Source: Pedosphaera sp.
Lineage (GTDB): Bacteria; Verrucomicrobiota; Verrucomicrobiia; Limisphaerales; SIBE01
Reading direction: 5' to 3'
Assembly: GCA_009695265.1 (NCBI GenBank)
Contig: SIBE01000006.1
Span: 1-40,606 of the forward strand
DNA: 40,606 nucleotides
A program made the position numbers and the translations under genes. A model generated the notes under the pieces. That model was given only the letters and a program-made list of their open reading frames with translations, searched no databases and was not told the origin of the DNA. Below are positions 16,049-24,159 of the stretch, in pieces (the stretch's first letter is position 1; each line of letters starts with the position of its first letter).

Positions 16049-16639
16049 TTATCGCGTCTCCGTCACCGGAGTGAGCGTGATTGCCCGCAAGTCCATCACC
16101 GCCTGCCCCGGCTTTTTGATCGGCTTCACGGAGACAGTGTAATTGCCGGGCTTGGCCAGCTTCACTTGTCCGATGGTGCGGTTGATGAAATTCGTGAAGG
16201 AGCCCGTGTCGGGCACAATGTCGCGCAGAGCCTGGTCGTCGATCGTCACAAGGTATTCACTGCCGCCACTCCCTTTGCCACAAGCCTGGGTCAGCTCGAC
16301 TTTGAATGTCCCTGGTTGGTTGATCTTAAAATCCCAACTCACCCAATCTTTGGCATCGGTCCAGTAACCGACAGTGTTCTTGTGCGGTTGAGGCTCGTAT
16401 CGGACGTTTTTGCCGTGAATGGCGACGTCCTTGGCCAGGAGTCGCACGGTGGCATCGGCAGCTTGCTCAATCCGTTTGTTCGCCTGACTTCCGGGTTCGG
16501 TTTTCGCTCCCGCATCCTGAGTTGATTTGGCTGAGACGCCTTTCTCATTTTCGCCGGGCTTACGCACGTCTTACGCTGGAAGATTCAAGGTCAGCAGCAC
16601 CAAGAGGCCTGCGATAAATTTTACGGATAGTTTTGTCAT
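16049..16639 (-). pseudogene. Secreted carbohydrate-binding-like protein interrupted by an in-frame TAA
   Basis: The supplied ORF (16049-16567, GTG start, 172 aa) begins MRKPGENEKG and contains a beta-rich domain (YWTDAKDWVSWDF, GTFKVELTQACGKGSGGSEY, GNYTVSVKP) like those attached to secreted sulfatases and fucosidases in this phylum and in Planctomycetota. It has no signal peptide. Upstream, in the same frame, an ATG at 16639 opens MTKLSVKFIAGLLVLLTLNL followed by PA, a textbook signal peptide. It ends in TAA at 16571-16573, two codons before the GTG. A single CAA-to-TAA change would explain this. Either the gene is inactivated, the sequence has an error, or translation restarts as a cytoplasmic form. 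It lies 20 bp or so after the ABC permease gene. Confidence 0.7.
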
Positions 16640-16662
16640 AAAGTTTTTCGTTAACTTGTTTT

Positions 16663-17658
16663 CTAAATGTTGTTTCGCCTTTGCCTCAGTCTATCCAACC
16701 CGACCGCCAGGATGATGACGACACCAATAATAATCTCCTGCATGTAGGTCGGCCACCCCATTTGATTCGAGCCATTGCGCAGGACGGCCATTATGAGCGC
16801 GCCAATCATCGAGCCCAGAATGCTGCCGGCGCCACCGCTCAGACTCGCTCCGCCAATGACGACGGCCGCGATGATATCCAGTTCCAACCCTATGGCCGCC
16901 GTGGGATCGCCTTGTGTTAATCGAGAAAGCTGCATCAGGCCGGCCAAGCCGAAAAATGAGCCGGCAACGGCATAGATAATTAGTTTTTGCAGTCGAACGC
17001 GGATGCCGCACAATCGGGCTGTGCTTTCATTTGAGCCGATGGCGAAGATATAACGCCCAAAGATCGTTTGCCGCATCACGACCGCCATCAGCACAGCCAG
17101 TCCGATCGTGATCCACACGCCAGGCGGCAGCGGGAAAAGATGGATCGGATCCACCAACCCCATGATATTGTTGATGGGGGTTTCTGGAGGATTGACGGTT
17201 TGATTGCCTGCCAGCCATTTGGCCGTTCCGCGCGCGATCCCCATCATGCCCAGTGTCACGATGAACGGCATCATTCGAAATCCAGCGATAGCGATGCCAT
17301 TCACCAACCCGAGACACCCACCGGCTAGAACTGTCAGCACCACGGCGGCGCTCGGGGAATAGCCTTTCACCAGCAAAGTCGCGCTGGCGACGCTCGTTAG
17401 CGCCACCATCGACCCAGCACTGAGATCGATGCCGCCACTGACGATGATCATGGTCATACCGAGCGCGCTGGTGGCGACGATCACTGTCTGAATCAGGATG
17501 ATCTTGAAATTCGCCCCCGTCAGGAAGTAAGGCCGCACCTCGTTGCTCAGCGAGAACAGTCCGATAACAAAAGCCAAGCCGAGAAAAGGTCCAAGAACGT
17601 TCAATAGAGTTCTGATCTTCGTCGTTCGGTCGGGTGAATCCGCGGATCGATTTTTCAT
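16663..17658 (-). CDS. CUT2-family sugar ABC transporter permease (RbsC-like)
   Basis: Inner-membrane permease of a ribose-type (CUT2) importer. It is hydrophobic throughout, with about nine or ten predicted membrane segments. ALGMTMIIVSGGIDLSAGS and the later GGASLSGGAGSILGSMIGAL are family hallmarks. The start used is the ATG at 17658 (MKNRSADSPD), giving 331 aa, close to the family norm. The track ORF to 17778 adds 40 non-conserved residues inside the ATPase gene. The ATG overlaps the ATPase stop as ATGA, so the two are translationally coupled. Substrate unknown; a pentose, hexose or related polyol is typical. Confidence 0.93.
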   Translation of the reverse strand: MKNRSADSPDRTTKIRTLLNVLGPFLGLAFVIGLFSLSNEVRPYFLTGANFKIILIQTVIVATSALGMTMIIVSGGIDLSAGSMVALTSVASATLLVKGYSPSAAVVLTVLAGGCLGLVNGIAIAGFRMMPFIVTLGMMGIARGTAKWLAGNQTVNPPETPINNIMGLVDPIHLFPLPPGVWITIGLAVLMAVVMRQTIFGRYIFAIGSNESTARLCGIRVRLQKLIIYAVAGSFFGLAGLMQLSRLTQGDPTAAIGLELDIIAAVVIGGASLSGGAGSILGSMIGALIMAVLRNGSNQMGWPTYMQEIIIGVVIILAVGLDRLRQRRNNI

Positions 17659-19160
17659 CGTGAGTTCTGAGCCTCCGTATGGCCAATCGCAACGCTGATG
17701 ATGCTGTGTTCCGTCCATTCCGAGACCGGGCGTATCTCGGAAAGAACGCCTCGGCACATGACCCCGATCGTATCGCAAACGCCCAGCAGTTCCGCGAGAT
17801 ACGAGCTGACAAACACGATGGCTTTGCCTTCGGCCGCGAGCTGTCCCATCAATTGGTAAATTTGAACCTTGCTGCCCACATCCACGCCACGAGTCGGTTC
17901 GTCTAGCAGTAAGACTCTTGCGTTGTGGTGCAACAATCGGCCGAATGCCACTTTTTGCTGATTGCCGCCTGAGAGCTCGGAGATCTGCTGGGTGGGACCG
18001 CGAGCGCGCACGTCAAGGCGCTGCATCCAGTCCATCGTGACTTGGTTCTGTCGGCGGTTGCTAATGACTCCAAACTTCGCGATAGGGCCATGCCGAGTGA
18101 TGGTAAGGTTCTCGGCCAATGTGCGGTTGAGCATGAGGCCCTCTTCTTTGCGATTTTCGCTCAGCAACCCAATGCCCTCGCGGAGGCGCTGCTTCGGAGT
18201 TCGATGCGTTTGCTCCCTGGAATCCACCCACACAGATCCGCTCCTCAGCCGGTCCAAGCCAAAGCAAGCACGCAGAGTTTCCGTTCGGCCTGCACCTACC
18301 AAACCCGCGATGCCCAGAATCTCACCTTCGCGAAGCAGCAAATCAACACAACGCGGTTTGGTCTCGCCAGCAACTGCTCTTAACTCCAAAACCGGTTTGC
18401 CCAGCCTGTGTGGAGTGCGCGGGTAAATGTCTTTGATCTCGCGGCCGACCATGAGTCGGATGATATCGTGAAGATCGGCTGAAGCCATCTCGCCAGTGCC
18501 GACGCTTTCACCGTCGCGGAGAACGGTGTATCGGTCAGAGACCTGTTTGCATTCTTCCAGAAAATGGCTGATGTAAATAATGCTCACACCACGCTCGCGC
18601 AGCCGGGCAATGACCGCGAAAAGATTTTTTGTGTCCACCTCGGTCAGGCTGCTGGTCGGTTCGTCCATGATGAGGATCTTGGACTTGCCCACCAGGGCTC
18701 GAGCAATTTCAACGACCTGTTGCTCTGCGATCGGGCGGCTTCTTACGGGCGCGCTCAACGGAATATTTTCATGACGAAGTTCAGCCAGCGCTTCACGCGC
18801 CATTTGGCGTCGTTGCGAGCGATGGATCCAGCCGAACGTGGCGGGTTCGTCGCCGAGCAAGATGTTTTCTTCCACGGTCAGATGCGGCGCGAGATTAAGC
18901 TCCTGGTAAATCATGGCGATGCCGCTACGGCGCGCGTGCCAGGGATTTGTGGAGGTGAACTCTCGGCCATCAAGCTCGATTTTTCCCGCGTCCGGAGTGT
19001 AAGCGCCGCTCAGGATTTTCATCAGCGTGCTTTTGCCAGCGCCATTCTCCCCAATCAACGCGTGGACTTCTCCGGGTGAGACATCGAGGTTAACGTTCCT
19101 TAGGGCGTGCGTCGCGCCGAAGCTCTTCTTGACTCCCAGCATGCGCAGCCGCGGAGTCAT
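17655..19160 (-). CDS. CUT2-family sugar ABC transporter ATP-binding protein (RbsA-like)
   Basis: Cytoplasmic ATPase with two fused ABC domains. The first has Walker A GENGAGKST, the degenerate signature IAEQQVVEIARAL and Walker B ILIMDEPTSSL. The second starts around residue 250, has the Walker A-like GLVGAGRTE, signature LSGGNQQKV and Walker B VLLLDEPTRGVD. This one-chain double layout is characteristic of RbsA/MglA/XylG. The length of 501 aa is normal. The ATG at 19160 overlaps the stop of a 37-codon ORF, and its own stop overlaps the permease start. Confidence 0.94.
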   Translation of the reverse strand: MTPRLRMLGVKKSFGATHALRNVNLDVSPGEVHALIGENGAGKSTLMKILSGAYTPDAGKIELDGREFTSTNPWHARRSGIAMIYQELNLAPHLTVEENILLGDEPATFGWIHRSQRRQMAREALAELRHENIPLSAPVRSRPIAEQQVVEIARALVGKSKILIMDEPTSSLTEVDTKNLFAVIARLRERGVSIIYISHFLEECKQVSDRYTVLRDGESVGTGEMASADLHDIIRLMVGREIKDIYPRTPHRLGKPVLELRAVAGETKPRCVDLLLREGEILGIAGLVGAGRTETLRACFGLDRLRSGSVWVDSREQTHRTPKQRLREGIGLLSENRKEEGLMLNRTLAENLTITRHGPIAKFGVISNRRQNQVTMDWMQRLDVRARGPTQQISELSGGNQQKVAFGRLLHHNARVLLLDEPTRGVDVGSKVQIYQLMGQLAAEGKAIVFVSSYLAELLGVCDTIGVMCRGVLSEIRPVSEWTEHSIISVAIGHTEAQNSR

Positions 19161-19270
19161 AAGGGTCGTGTCAGCTCGACAGCGCTTTCCGCTTCGCTGG
19201 TTGTCTTCCGGAACATCCCTTTCGAATGCTGATCGAGAATCCAGAGCGTTGCCGAGCCAGCGAACTCCAT
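19157..19270 (-). CDS. Possible 37-aa protein between binding protein and ATPase
   Basis: An ATG-started ORF beginning MEFAGSATLWILDQHSKG, too short for the track. It starts 13 bp after the binding-protein stop and its TGA overlaps the ATPase ATG (ATGA), so it fills the only gap in the transporter operon exactly. It has no membrane segment and no known family. It may be a real small protein, a translational-coupling ORF that carries ribosomes to the ATPase start, or chance. I see no strong Shine-Dalgarno sequence. Confidence 0.35.
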   Translation of the reverse strand: MEFAGSATLWILDQHSKGMFRKTTSEAESAVELTRPL

Positions 19271-19283
19271 AGCCGGGATCGGA

Positions 19284-20276
19284 TTACTTCAAATACTTGT
19301 CCAGCGGCGGGTTGAGTAATTCTTTGATCGCTGGCTGCTCCATGTTTTCGGGAGTCACGAGGACAACGCCGGTATCGATCTTCTTTTCGACCTTCTCGCC
19401 CTGCAAATGCTTGACGATCGTCATCACGCCAAGGTAGCCCATGAGCACGGGGTTTTGAACCACGAGGCCTTGAACATCACCGCTCTTCATATCCAGGACC
19501 GATTGAGAGCCCGCATCGAAGCCGACCATCTTCACTTTTCCGCCAGCCTTGCCGATGTCTCGCAGCCCTTTGGTCATGGCGATGGTGGATGGCTCGTTGG
19601 CGCAGAAGATCCCATTCACTTCGCGTCCGAAACGGTTGAGCAAATTTTGAGACGCTTGATAGGCCGTGTCACGCGTCGGTCCCGCGTATTGGTCAGACGA
19701 AATCAATTTGATACTCGGGTATTTGGTTTTCAAGACATCGAGGAAACCTGCTTCCCGCTCCTCCGTGCTTGCGGAACCGACTGCGTAGCGGAGCAGAATC
19801 ACATTGCCTTTTCCGTCGAGCAGTTTGCCCAAGTGATCACCCGCCATCTGACCGCCCTTGTAGTTATCTGTCGCGACGAAGCTGACGTATTTGTCCGATT
19901 TCAGGCCTGAATCGATGATGACGACTGGGATTTTTGATTGGACGGCATTGGCAACAGGCTTCACCAAAGCTTGGGAGTCCAGAGGCGCGAGGACAATGCC
20001 GCTGACTCGCCGACTCATGAAATTCTCAACGACCTGAATCTGTTGGTCTCGATCATCCTCCTTCAAGGGACCTTTCCAAATCACTTCCACTTTCAGCCCT
20101 TTGGCGTTGAGCTCTTGGCGGGCTTTGAACGCGCCGGCGTTGATTGATTTCCAAAATTCGTGAGTGGTGCCTTTCGGAATGACAGCAATGGTGTAGGCCT
20201 TTTCAGCGGCTTGTGATCCAACAACGGTCGAAGCAAGAAAAGCGGAAGCAACAAGAAACTGAGCAAGTGATTTCAT
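19284..20276 (-). CDS. Sugar ABC transporter periplasmic binding protein (RbsB-like)
   Basis: Periplasmic_binding_4-type solute receptor of the CUT2 transporter. Residues 1-23 (MKSLAQFLVASAFLAST...GSQA) form a Sec signal peptide with cleavage expected after SQA; there is no lipobox. The mature part starts AEKAYTIAVIPKGTTHEFWKSI, the usual N-lobe entry. RRVSGIVLAPLDSQAL, VIIDSGLKSD and GIFCANEPSTIAMTKGL are family blocks. The length of 330 aa is normal. As first gene of the minus-strand operon, its promoter should lie in 20277-20400, back to back with the thrS leader. Ligand unknown. Confidence 0.94.
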   Translation of the reverse strand: MKSLAQFLVASAFLASTVVGSQAAEKAYTIAVIPKGTTHEFWKSINAGAFKARQELNAKGLKVEVIWKGPLKEDDRDQQIQVVENFMSRRVSGIVLAPLDSQALVKPVANAVQSKIPVVIIDSGLKSDKYVSFVATDNYKGGQMAGDHLGKLLDGKGNVILLRYAVGSASTEEREAGFLDVLKTKYPSIKLISSDQYAGPTRDTAYQASQNLLNRFGREVNGIFCANEPSTIAMTKGLRDIGKAGGKVKMVGFDAGSQSVLDMKSGDVQGLVVQNPVLMGYLGVMTIVKHLQGEKVEKKIDTGVVLVTPENMEQPAIKELLNPPLDKYLK

Positions 20277-20357
20277 GGGCGCACCCTATTGAACTCGATG
20301 CCGCTTTTCAACCATTTTGATGGGCAAGTCAGCGGACCGCTCAGGGCCAGTTTCAAT

Positions 20358-20386
20358 TTGCCAAACGGCCTTTGCTTCTTTAGGCT
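20358..20386 (+). promoter_or_regulatory. Candidate promoter of the thrS leader
   Basis: TTGCCA (20358-20363), a 17-bp spacer, then TAGGCT (20381-20386). The -35 matches four of six and the -10 three of six consensus positions. Transcription would begin near 20393, at or one base before the leader-peptide ATG at 20394, so the leader could be leaderless. This is a consensus match only. Confidence 0.4.
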
Positions 20387-20393
20387 GCGCGCA

Positions 20394-20432
20394 ATGTTAA
20401 TTTCAGTGAACGGAACAATTACGACTGTTTAA
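20394..20432 (+). CDS. Putative threonine-rich leader peptide of thrS
   Basis: ATG-started ORF of 12 codons encoding MLISVNGTITTV, then TAA. Three of codons 8-11 are threonine (ACA, ACG, ACT), the fourth isoleucine, which recalls the Thr/Ile pattern of the E. coli thr operon leader peptide. It is followed 26 nt later by a strong intrinsic terminator, itself 40 nt before the likely thrS start. Known attenuators have this same layout. There is no Shine-Dalgarno sequence, but a candidate promoter would place the transcript start at the ATG. Expression is unproven and a 12-codon ORF can arise by chance. Confidence 0.5.
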   Translation: MLISVNGTITTV

Positions 20433-20458
20433 GCGTTTGCGGTACAGCCGTGGACGCC

Positions 20459-20497
20459 AACGCCTCGCACCACTCGTTCGAGGCGTTTTTGCTTTTT
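20459..20497 (+). terminator. Intrinsic terminator (attenuator) in the thrS leader
   Basis: AACGCCTCG (20459-20467) pairs perfectly with CGAGGCGTT (20479-20487) across an 11-nt loop, followed by TTTGCTTTTT. It is one of the cleanest terminators in the window and lies upstream of the preferred thrS ATG. An alternative pairing, GCGTT (20433-20437) with AACGC (20459-20463), would disrupt the hairpin. No T-box motif (TGGNACCGCG) is present. Confidence 0.75.
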
Positions 20498-20536
20498 GAA
20501 TCCGACGCGCTGCGCGGCCGCTCGAATATAGAATTT

Positions 20537-22609
20537 ATGGAAACTAATGCTACGGAACGAAAAACCCTCGATGACCGACAGAAGATGACCGATCTGGAAC
20601 GTCTTCGCCATTCGTGCGCCCACGTGATGGCAACAGCGATTGCCAAGCTCTGGCCTGACGCCCAGTTCGCCGCCGGTCCACCAGTCGAAAACGGTTTTTA
20701 TTACGACGTTGAACTCGAGCATCGGATCTCGCCCGAAGATTTCCTAAAGATCGAAGCCGAGATGAAAGTGGTCACAAAATCCAATCAGACTTTCGAGAAA
20801 GTGGTTGTCTCCCGGGACGACGCGCTCGACCAGGCGAAGCGCGGCCGGCTCGCTGCGTTGAATGACCGTGCTGTGCCGAGCAAGTTCAAGCTCGACATCA
20901 TCCAGGGCATTCCGGAAGGCGAGGCGATTTCGTTCTACAAAAACGGCGATTTCATCGACCTTTGCGCCGGGCCGCACGTGATGCGCACTGGCAACATCGG
21001 CGCGTTCAAGCTCACTCATGTCGCCAGCGCTTATTACAAAGGCGATGAGAAAAATCCACAGCTTCAGCGCATTTACGGCACAGCATTCAAGAACAAGACC
21101 GAGATGGAGGCTTACTTCAATATGATCGAGGAGGCCAAAAAGCGCGACCACCGCAAGATCGGACAGGAGATGAGCCTATTCGTGATCGACACCGAGTTCG
21201 TCGGTCCAGGACTACCACTGTGGCTTCCCAAGGGCGCGGCGATCGTCGAGGAACTGGAGAAGCTGGCCAAGGAAACCGAGTTCGCGGCCGGTTACGTGCG
21301 CGTCAAGACGCCGCACATCGCAAAAGAGAAGATGTATCTGACATCAGGGCACCTGCCCAAGCTCTATGCCGATTCGATGTTTCCGCCGATGCAGCTTCGT
21401 GACGAGGGTTCTGGCGGCGGTCTGGACGCGAGGGAAGCTGAGTTGCACCAGAAGGAAGGGAACCTCGAAGAAATGGTGTCGAAGGAGTTCGCCGCGTTTA
21501 AGAAGAACTCTGGAATCGATTTATTATCGCCGGATCAGGTGAACGACTTTTTAGGAAGTCTCTCTGAGGAATATCAAAAAAAGTTTGATGAATATGTTCA
21601 TCAGAAATTCGCGATTGGTCTGGTCCGCTCTGGCCAGCCGGTCGAACGCTACTACCTCAAAGCCATGAATTGCCCGCATCACCACCGCATTTTTGCGGCG
21701 GAGCCACGCAGCTATCGTGACTTGCCGTTGCGTTTGGCCGAGTACGGCACCAACTACCGTTATGAGCAATCGGGTGAACTTTTCGGCCTCATGCGAGTCC
21801 GTTCGCTCAACATGAATGACGCGCACATCTACTGCCAGCCCGAGAAGTTCGCCGAAGAGTTCAACGCCGTGAACGAGCTCTATCTGAAATATTTTAAAAT
21901 CTTCGGCCTGGAAAAATATGTGATGCGCTTCAGCACGCACGACCCGAAGCGGCTCGGCGAAAAATACGTCAACGAGCCGGAGCTCTGGATTCAAACCGAG
22001 AACATGGTTCGCGATGTCCTCAAGAACTCAGGCATCAATTACGTCGAGGTGCCGAACGAAGCCGCGTTTTACGGCCCGAAGATCGATGTGCAGGTCTGGA
22101 GCATTATCGGCCGCGAATTTACGATCGCCACAAATCAGGTCGATTTTGCCGTGCCCAAGCGCTTCGGCCTGGTCTATCGCGACAAAGACAATATCGATAA
22201 AACCCCGCTTTGCATCCACCGCGCGCCGCTCGGCACGCACGAACGTTTCATCGGCTTCCTGATCGAACATTACGCCGGCAACTTCCCGCTTTGGCTCGCG
22301 CCAGAGCAAGTCCGTGTCATCACCATTGGCGATGAACAGCCGCTCGTGGACTACGCCAAGTCCATCATCCAAGAACTCCGCGCCCAGATGGTCCGCGCCG
22401 AGGGCGACTACGGCACCGACCCGATCAAGGCCAAGATTCAGAAGGCTGAACAATCGAAAGTCCACACCATGCTCGTGATCGGTGGTCGGGACATGGAAGC
22501 CGGCGCGGTGAGCGTCCGCCTCCACGGCAAAGGCAACCTCGGCGCGAAACCGAAAACCGAAGCCTTGGCTAACATTTTTACTGCGATTCGCGAGCGTAGA
22601 GAAATCTGA
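20537..22609 (+). CDS. thrS: Threonyl-tRNA synthetase without TGS domain
   Basis: Charges tRNA-Thr in the cytoplasm. The protein begins directly with the editing (N2) domain: RHSCAHVMATAI gives the HxxxH editing motif, and DLCAGPHV the later editing residues. The N-terminal TGS domain of the E. coli type is absent. The class II core has MNCPHHH (zinc Cys; the usual G is H), RSYRDLPLRLAEYGTNYRYEQSGE and the C-terminal anticodon domain from EQVRVITIG. About 83 extra residues (289-371) separate MFPPMQL from YYLKAMNCP. Start: ATG 20537 (METNATERK) is preferred; the track GTG at 20450 lies before the terminator hairpin, and ATG 20585 (MTDLERLRH) is an alternative. Expression is probably controlled by the leader. 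Confidence 0.95.
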   Translation: METNATERKTLDDRQKMTDLERLRHSCAHVMATAIAKLWPDAQFAAGPPVENGFYYDVELEHRISPEDFLKIEAEMKVVTKSNQTFEKVVVSRDDALDQAKRGRLAALNDRAVPSKFKLDIIQGIPEGEAISFYKNGDFIDLCAGPHVMRTGNIGAFKLTHVASAYYKGDEKNPQLQRIYGTAFKNKTEMEAYFNMIEEAKKRDHRKIGQEMSLFVIDTEFVGPGLPLWLPKGAAIVEELEKLAKETEFAAGYVRVKTPHIAKEKMYLTSGHLPKLYADSMFPPMQLRDEGSGGGLDAREAELHQKEGNLEEMVSKEFAAFKKNSGIDLLSPDQVNDFLGSLSEEYQKKFDEYVHQKFAIGLVRSGQPVERYYLKAMNCPHHHRIFAAEPRSYRDLPLRLAEYGTNYRYEQSGELFGLMRVRSLNMNDAHIYCQPEKFAEEFNAVNELYLKYFKIFGLEKYVMRFSTHDPKRLGEKYVNEPELWIQTENMVRDVLKNSGINYVEVPNEAAFYGPKIDVQVWSIIGREFTIATNQVDFAVPKRFGLVYRDKDNIDKTPLCIHRAPLGTHERFIGFLIEHYAGNFPLWLAPEQVRVITIGDEQPLVDYAKSIIQELRAQMVRAEGDYGTDPIKAKIQKAEQSKVHTMLVIGGRDMEAGAVSVRLHGKGNLGAKPKTEALANIFTAIRERREI

Positions 22610-22725
22610 TCAAGGATGCCCCGGTGTTCTTCATTGCTCTCGGAGCGGAAGATGTTCTACAGATGATCGCCGGTTGAACCAACTTCTTGGTTTCAATCGC
22701 CGCCGCTGTTCTGCATATTCAAGCC

Positions 22726-24132
22726 ATGGTCCCGGAAATGTCCTCAGGTCACTCGCATGGTCATTCATTTTCATTCCTGAACGCGCGCGACCGCGACGGC
22801 CTTACCGTCTTCAGCCGCCGCAGCGTGTTGAAAGCCGGGCTCGCTGGCCTCGCAGGGCTCACTTTTCCCGACCTTCTACGGCTCCGTGCCGAAGCTCCTT
22901 CAACCGGCGGTTCAATGCCGCGCAACAAAGCCGTTATCTTGCTCTGGATGACGGGGGGGCCGTCGCACATTGACACGTGGGATGTGAAACCGGATATGCC
23001 GTCTGAAATTCGCGGCCCATTCAAAGACATTCGCACGAAGTTGCCCGGCGTCCACATCTGCGAGTATCTACCGAAGCAAGCCGCGATGATGGATCGGTTC
23101 ACACTGATCCGGTCCGTCGATTGCCGCGAGAGCAATCACGAGCCGAACGCAGTCATGCAGACAGCCAACCTTGCGGCCGAGCCTCGCACGAACCCGAGGG
23201 GCCATTTCTACCCCGCCATCGGCTCGGTGGTTGCGAAGCTCCGCGGACCCAACCATGCCGCGATGCCGCCTTACGTTGTCTTGAACATGAAAGACAAGTC
23301 GCACGTGGCATGGGGCGGTTACCTGGGAAAGCAATTCGATCCATTCATCGGGAACAATGTGGGCAAGCTCTTCCAGCTTCCGAGAGGTCTCACCATGGAT
23401 CGAGTGCATTCGCGCCGCGCCCTCTTTCAGCAGATGGACAAGCTGCGCTTTGAGTTGGATGGCACCGGCCAGATGGAGGCAATGGATCGGTTTGCACAAC
23501 AGGCATTCGACATCGTGGCAGGCGCGCGAGCGCAGACCGCGTTCGATCTCTCGAAAGAATCGGCAAAGATCATCGAGCGTTACGGTGAACACGATTGGTG
23601 CCGGCAAGCGTTGCTCGCTCGAAGACTCGTGGAGGCAGGAGTGAGCTTCGTCACGATTGATCTGAGCAATCACTCAGCGTCCGGGACCTGGGACACGCAC
23701 GGCGACAATATTCCTCCTTATGGCGGAATTTGGAACGGCCTTCGTCCTCTGCTTCCCGTATTCGATCATCTCATCACCACGCTCGTGGGCGACCTCGAAG
23801 ACCGCGGTCTTCTCGACGACACGCTGGTGATCGCCATGGGCGAGTTCGGCCGCTCGCCCAAACTCGGAACGCAAGGCAGCACGGATGGCCGTGATCATTG
23901 GCCGGTAGTGATGTCGATGGTGATGGCAGGCGGCGGTTTCCGGCACGGTCAAGTCATCGGAGCCAGTTCGCGTGACGGGGGTGAAATCGCCGAAAGGCCG
24001 ATCGCGCCGGGTGATATTGCGGCCACGGTCTATCATCATTTCAGAGTTCCACTCGACGCAACCTATATGGACCACCAGGGGCGCCCGCTGCGAATCGTGG
24101 AACATGGCGAACCCATTCGCGAATTGATCTGA
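22726..24132 (+). CDS. DUF1501 Tat-exported protein
   Basis: Sulfatase-like DUF1501 protein, a large family in Planctomycetota and Verrucomicrobiota of unknown activity. The Tat signal SRRSVLKAGLAGLAGLTFPD lies about 32 residues in, after a histidine-rich start. VILLWMTGGPSHIDTWDVKP, NHEPNAVMQT, DTHGDNIPPYGG and VIAMGEFGRSPKLG are hallmark blocks, the last two near predicted metal-binding positions of the alkaline-phosphatase fold. Start: the track begins at a TTG (22687); ATG 22726 (MVPEMSSGHSHG) is more likely. DUF1501 genes usually pair with DUF1549/DUF1553 cytochrome-type genes, which are absent here. Confidence 0.9.
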   Translation: MVPEMSSGHSHGHSFSFLNARDRDGLTVFSRRSVLKAGLAGLAGLTFPDLLRLRAEAPSTGGSMPRNKAVILLWMTGGPSHIDTWDVKPDMPSEIRGPFKDIRTKLPGVHICEYLPKQAAMMDRFTLIRSVDCRESNHEPNAVMQTANLAAEPRTNPRGHFYPAIGSVVAKLRGPNHAAMPPYVVLNMKDKSHVAWGGYLGKQFDPFIGNNVGKLFQLPRGLTMDRVHSRRALFQQMDKLRFELDGTGQMEAMDRFAQQAFDIVAGARAQTAFDLSKESAKIIERYGEHDWCRQALLARRLVEAGVSFVTIDLSNHSASGTWDTHGDNIPPYGGIWNGLRPLLPVFDHLITTLVGDLEDRGLLDDTLVIAMGEFGRSPKLGTQGSTDGRDHWPVVMSMVMAGGGFRHGQVIGASSRDGGEIAERPIAPGDIAATVYHHFRVPLDATYMDHQGRPLRIVEHGEPIRELI

Positions 24133-24159
24133 GTGATCGAGGAAAACAACGACTCGGAA

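Noticed and set aside
20394-20536. T-box riboswitch before thrS
   Set aside because: No TGGNACCGCG-type antiterminator motif, no specifier stem, and the space is too short; a leader-peptide attenuator fits better.
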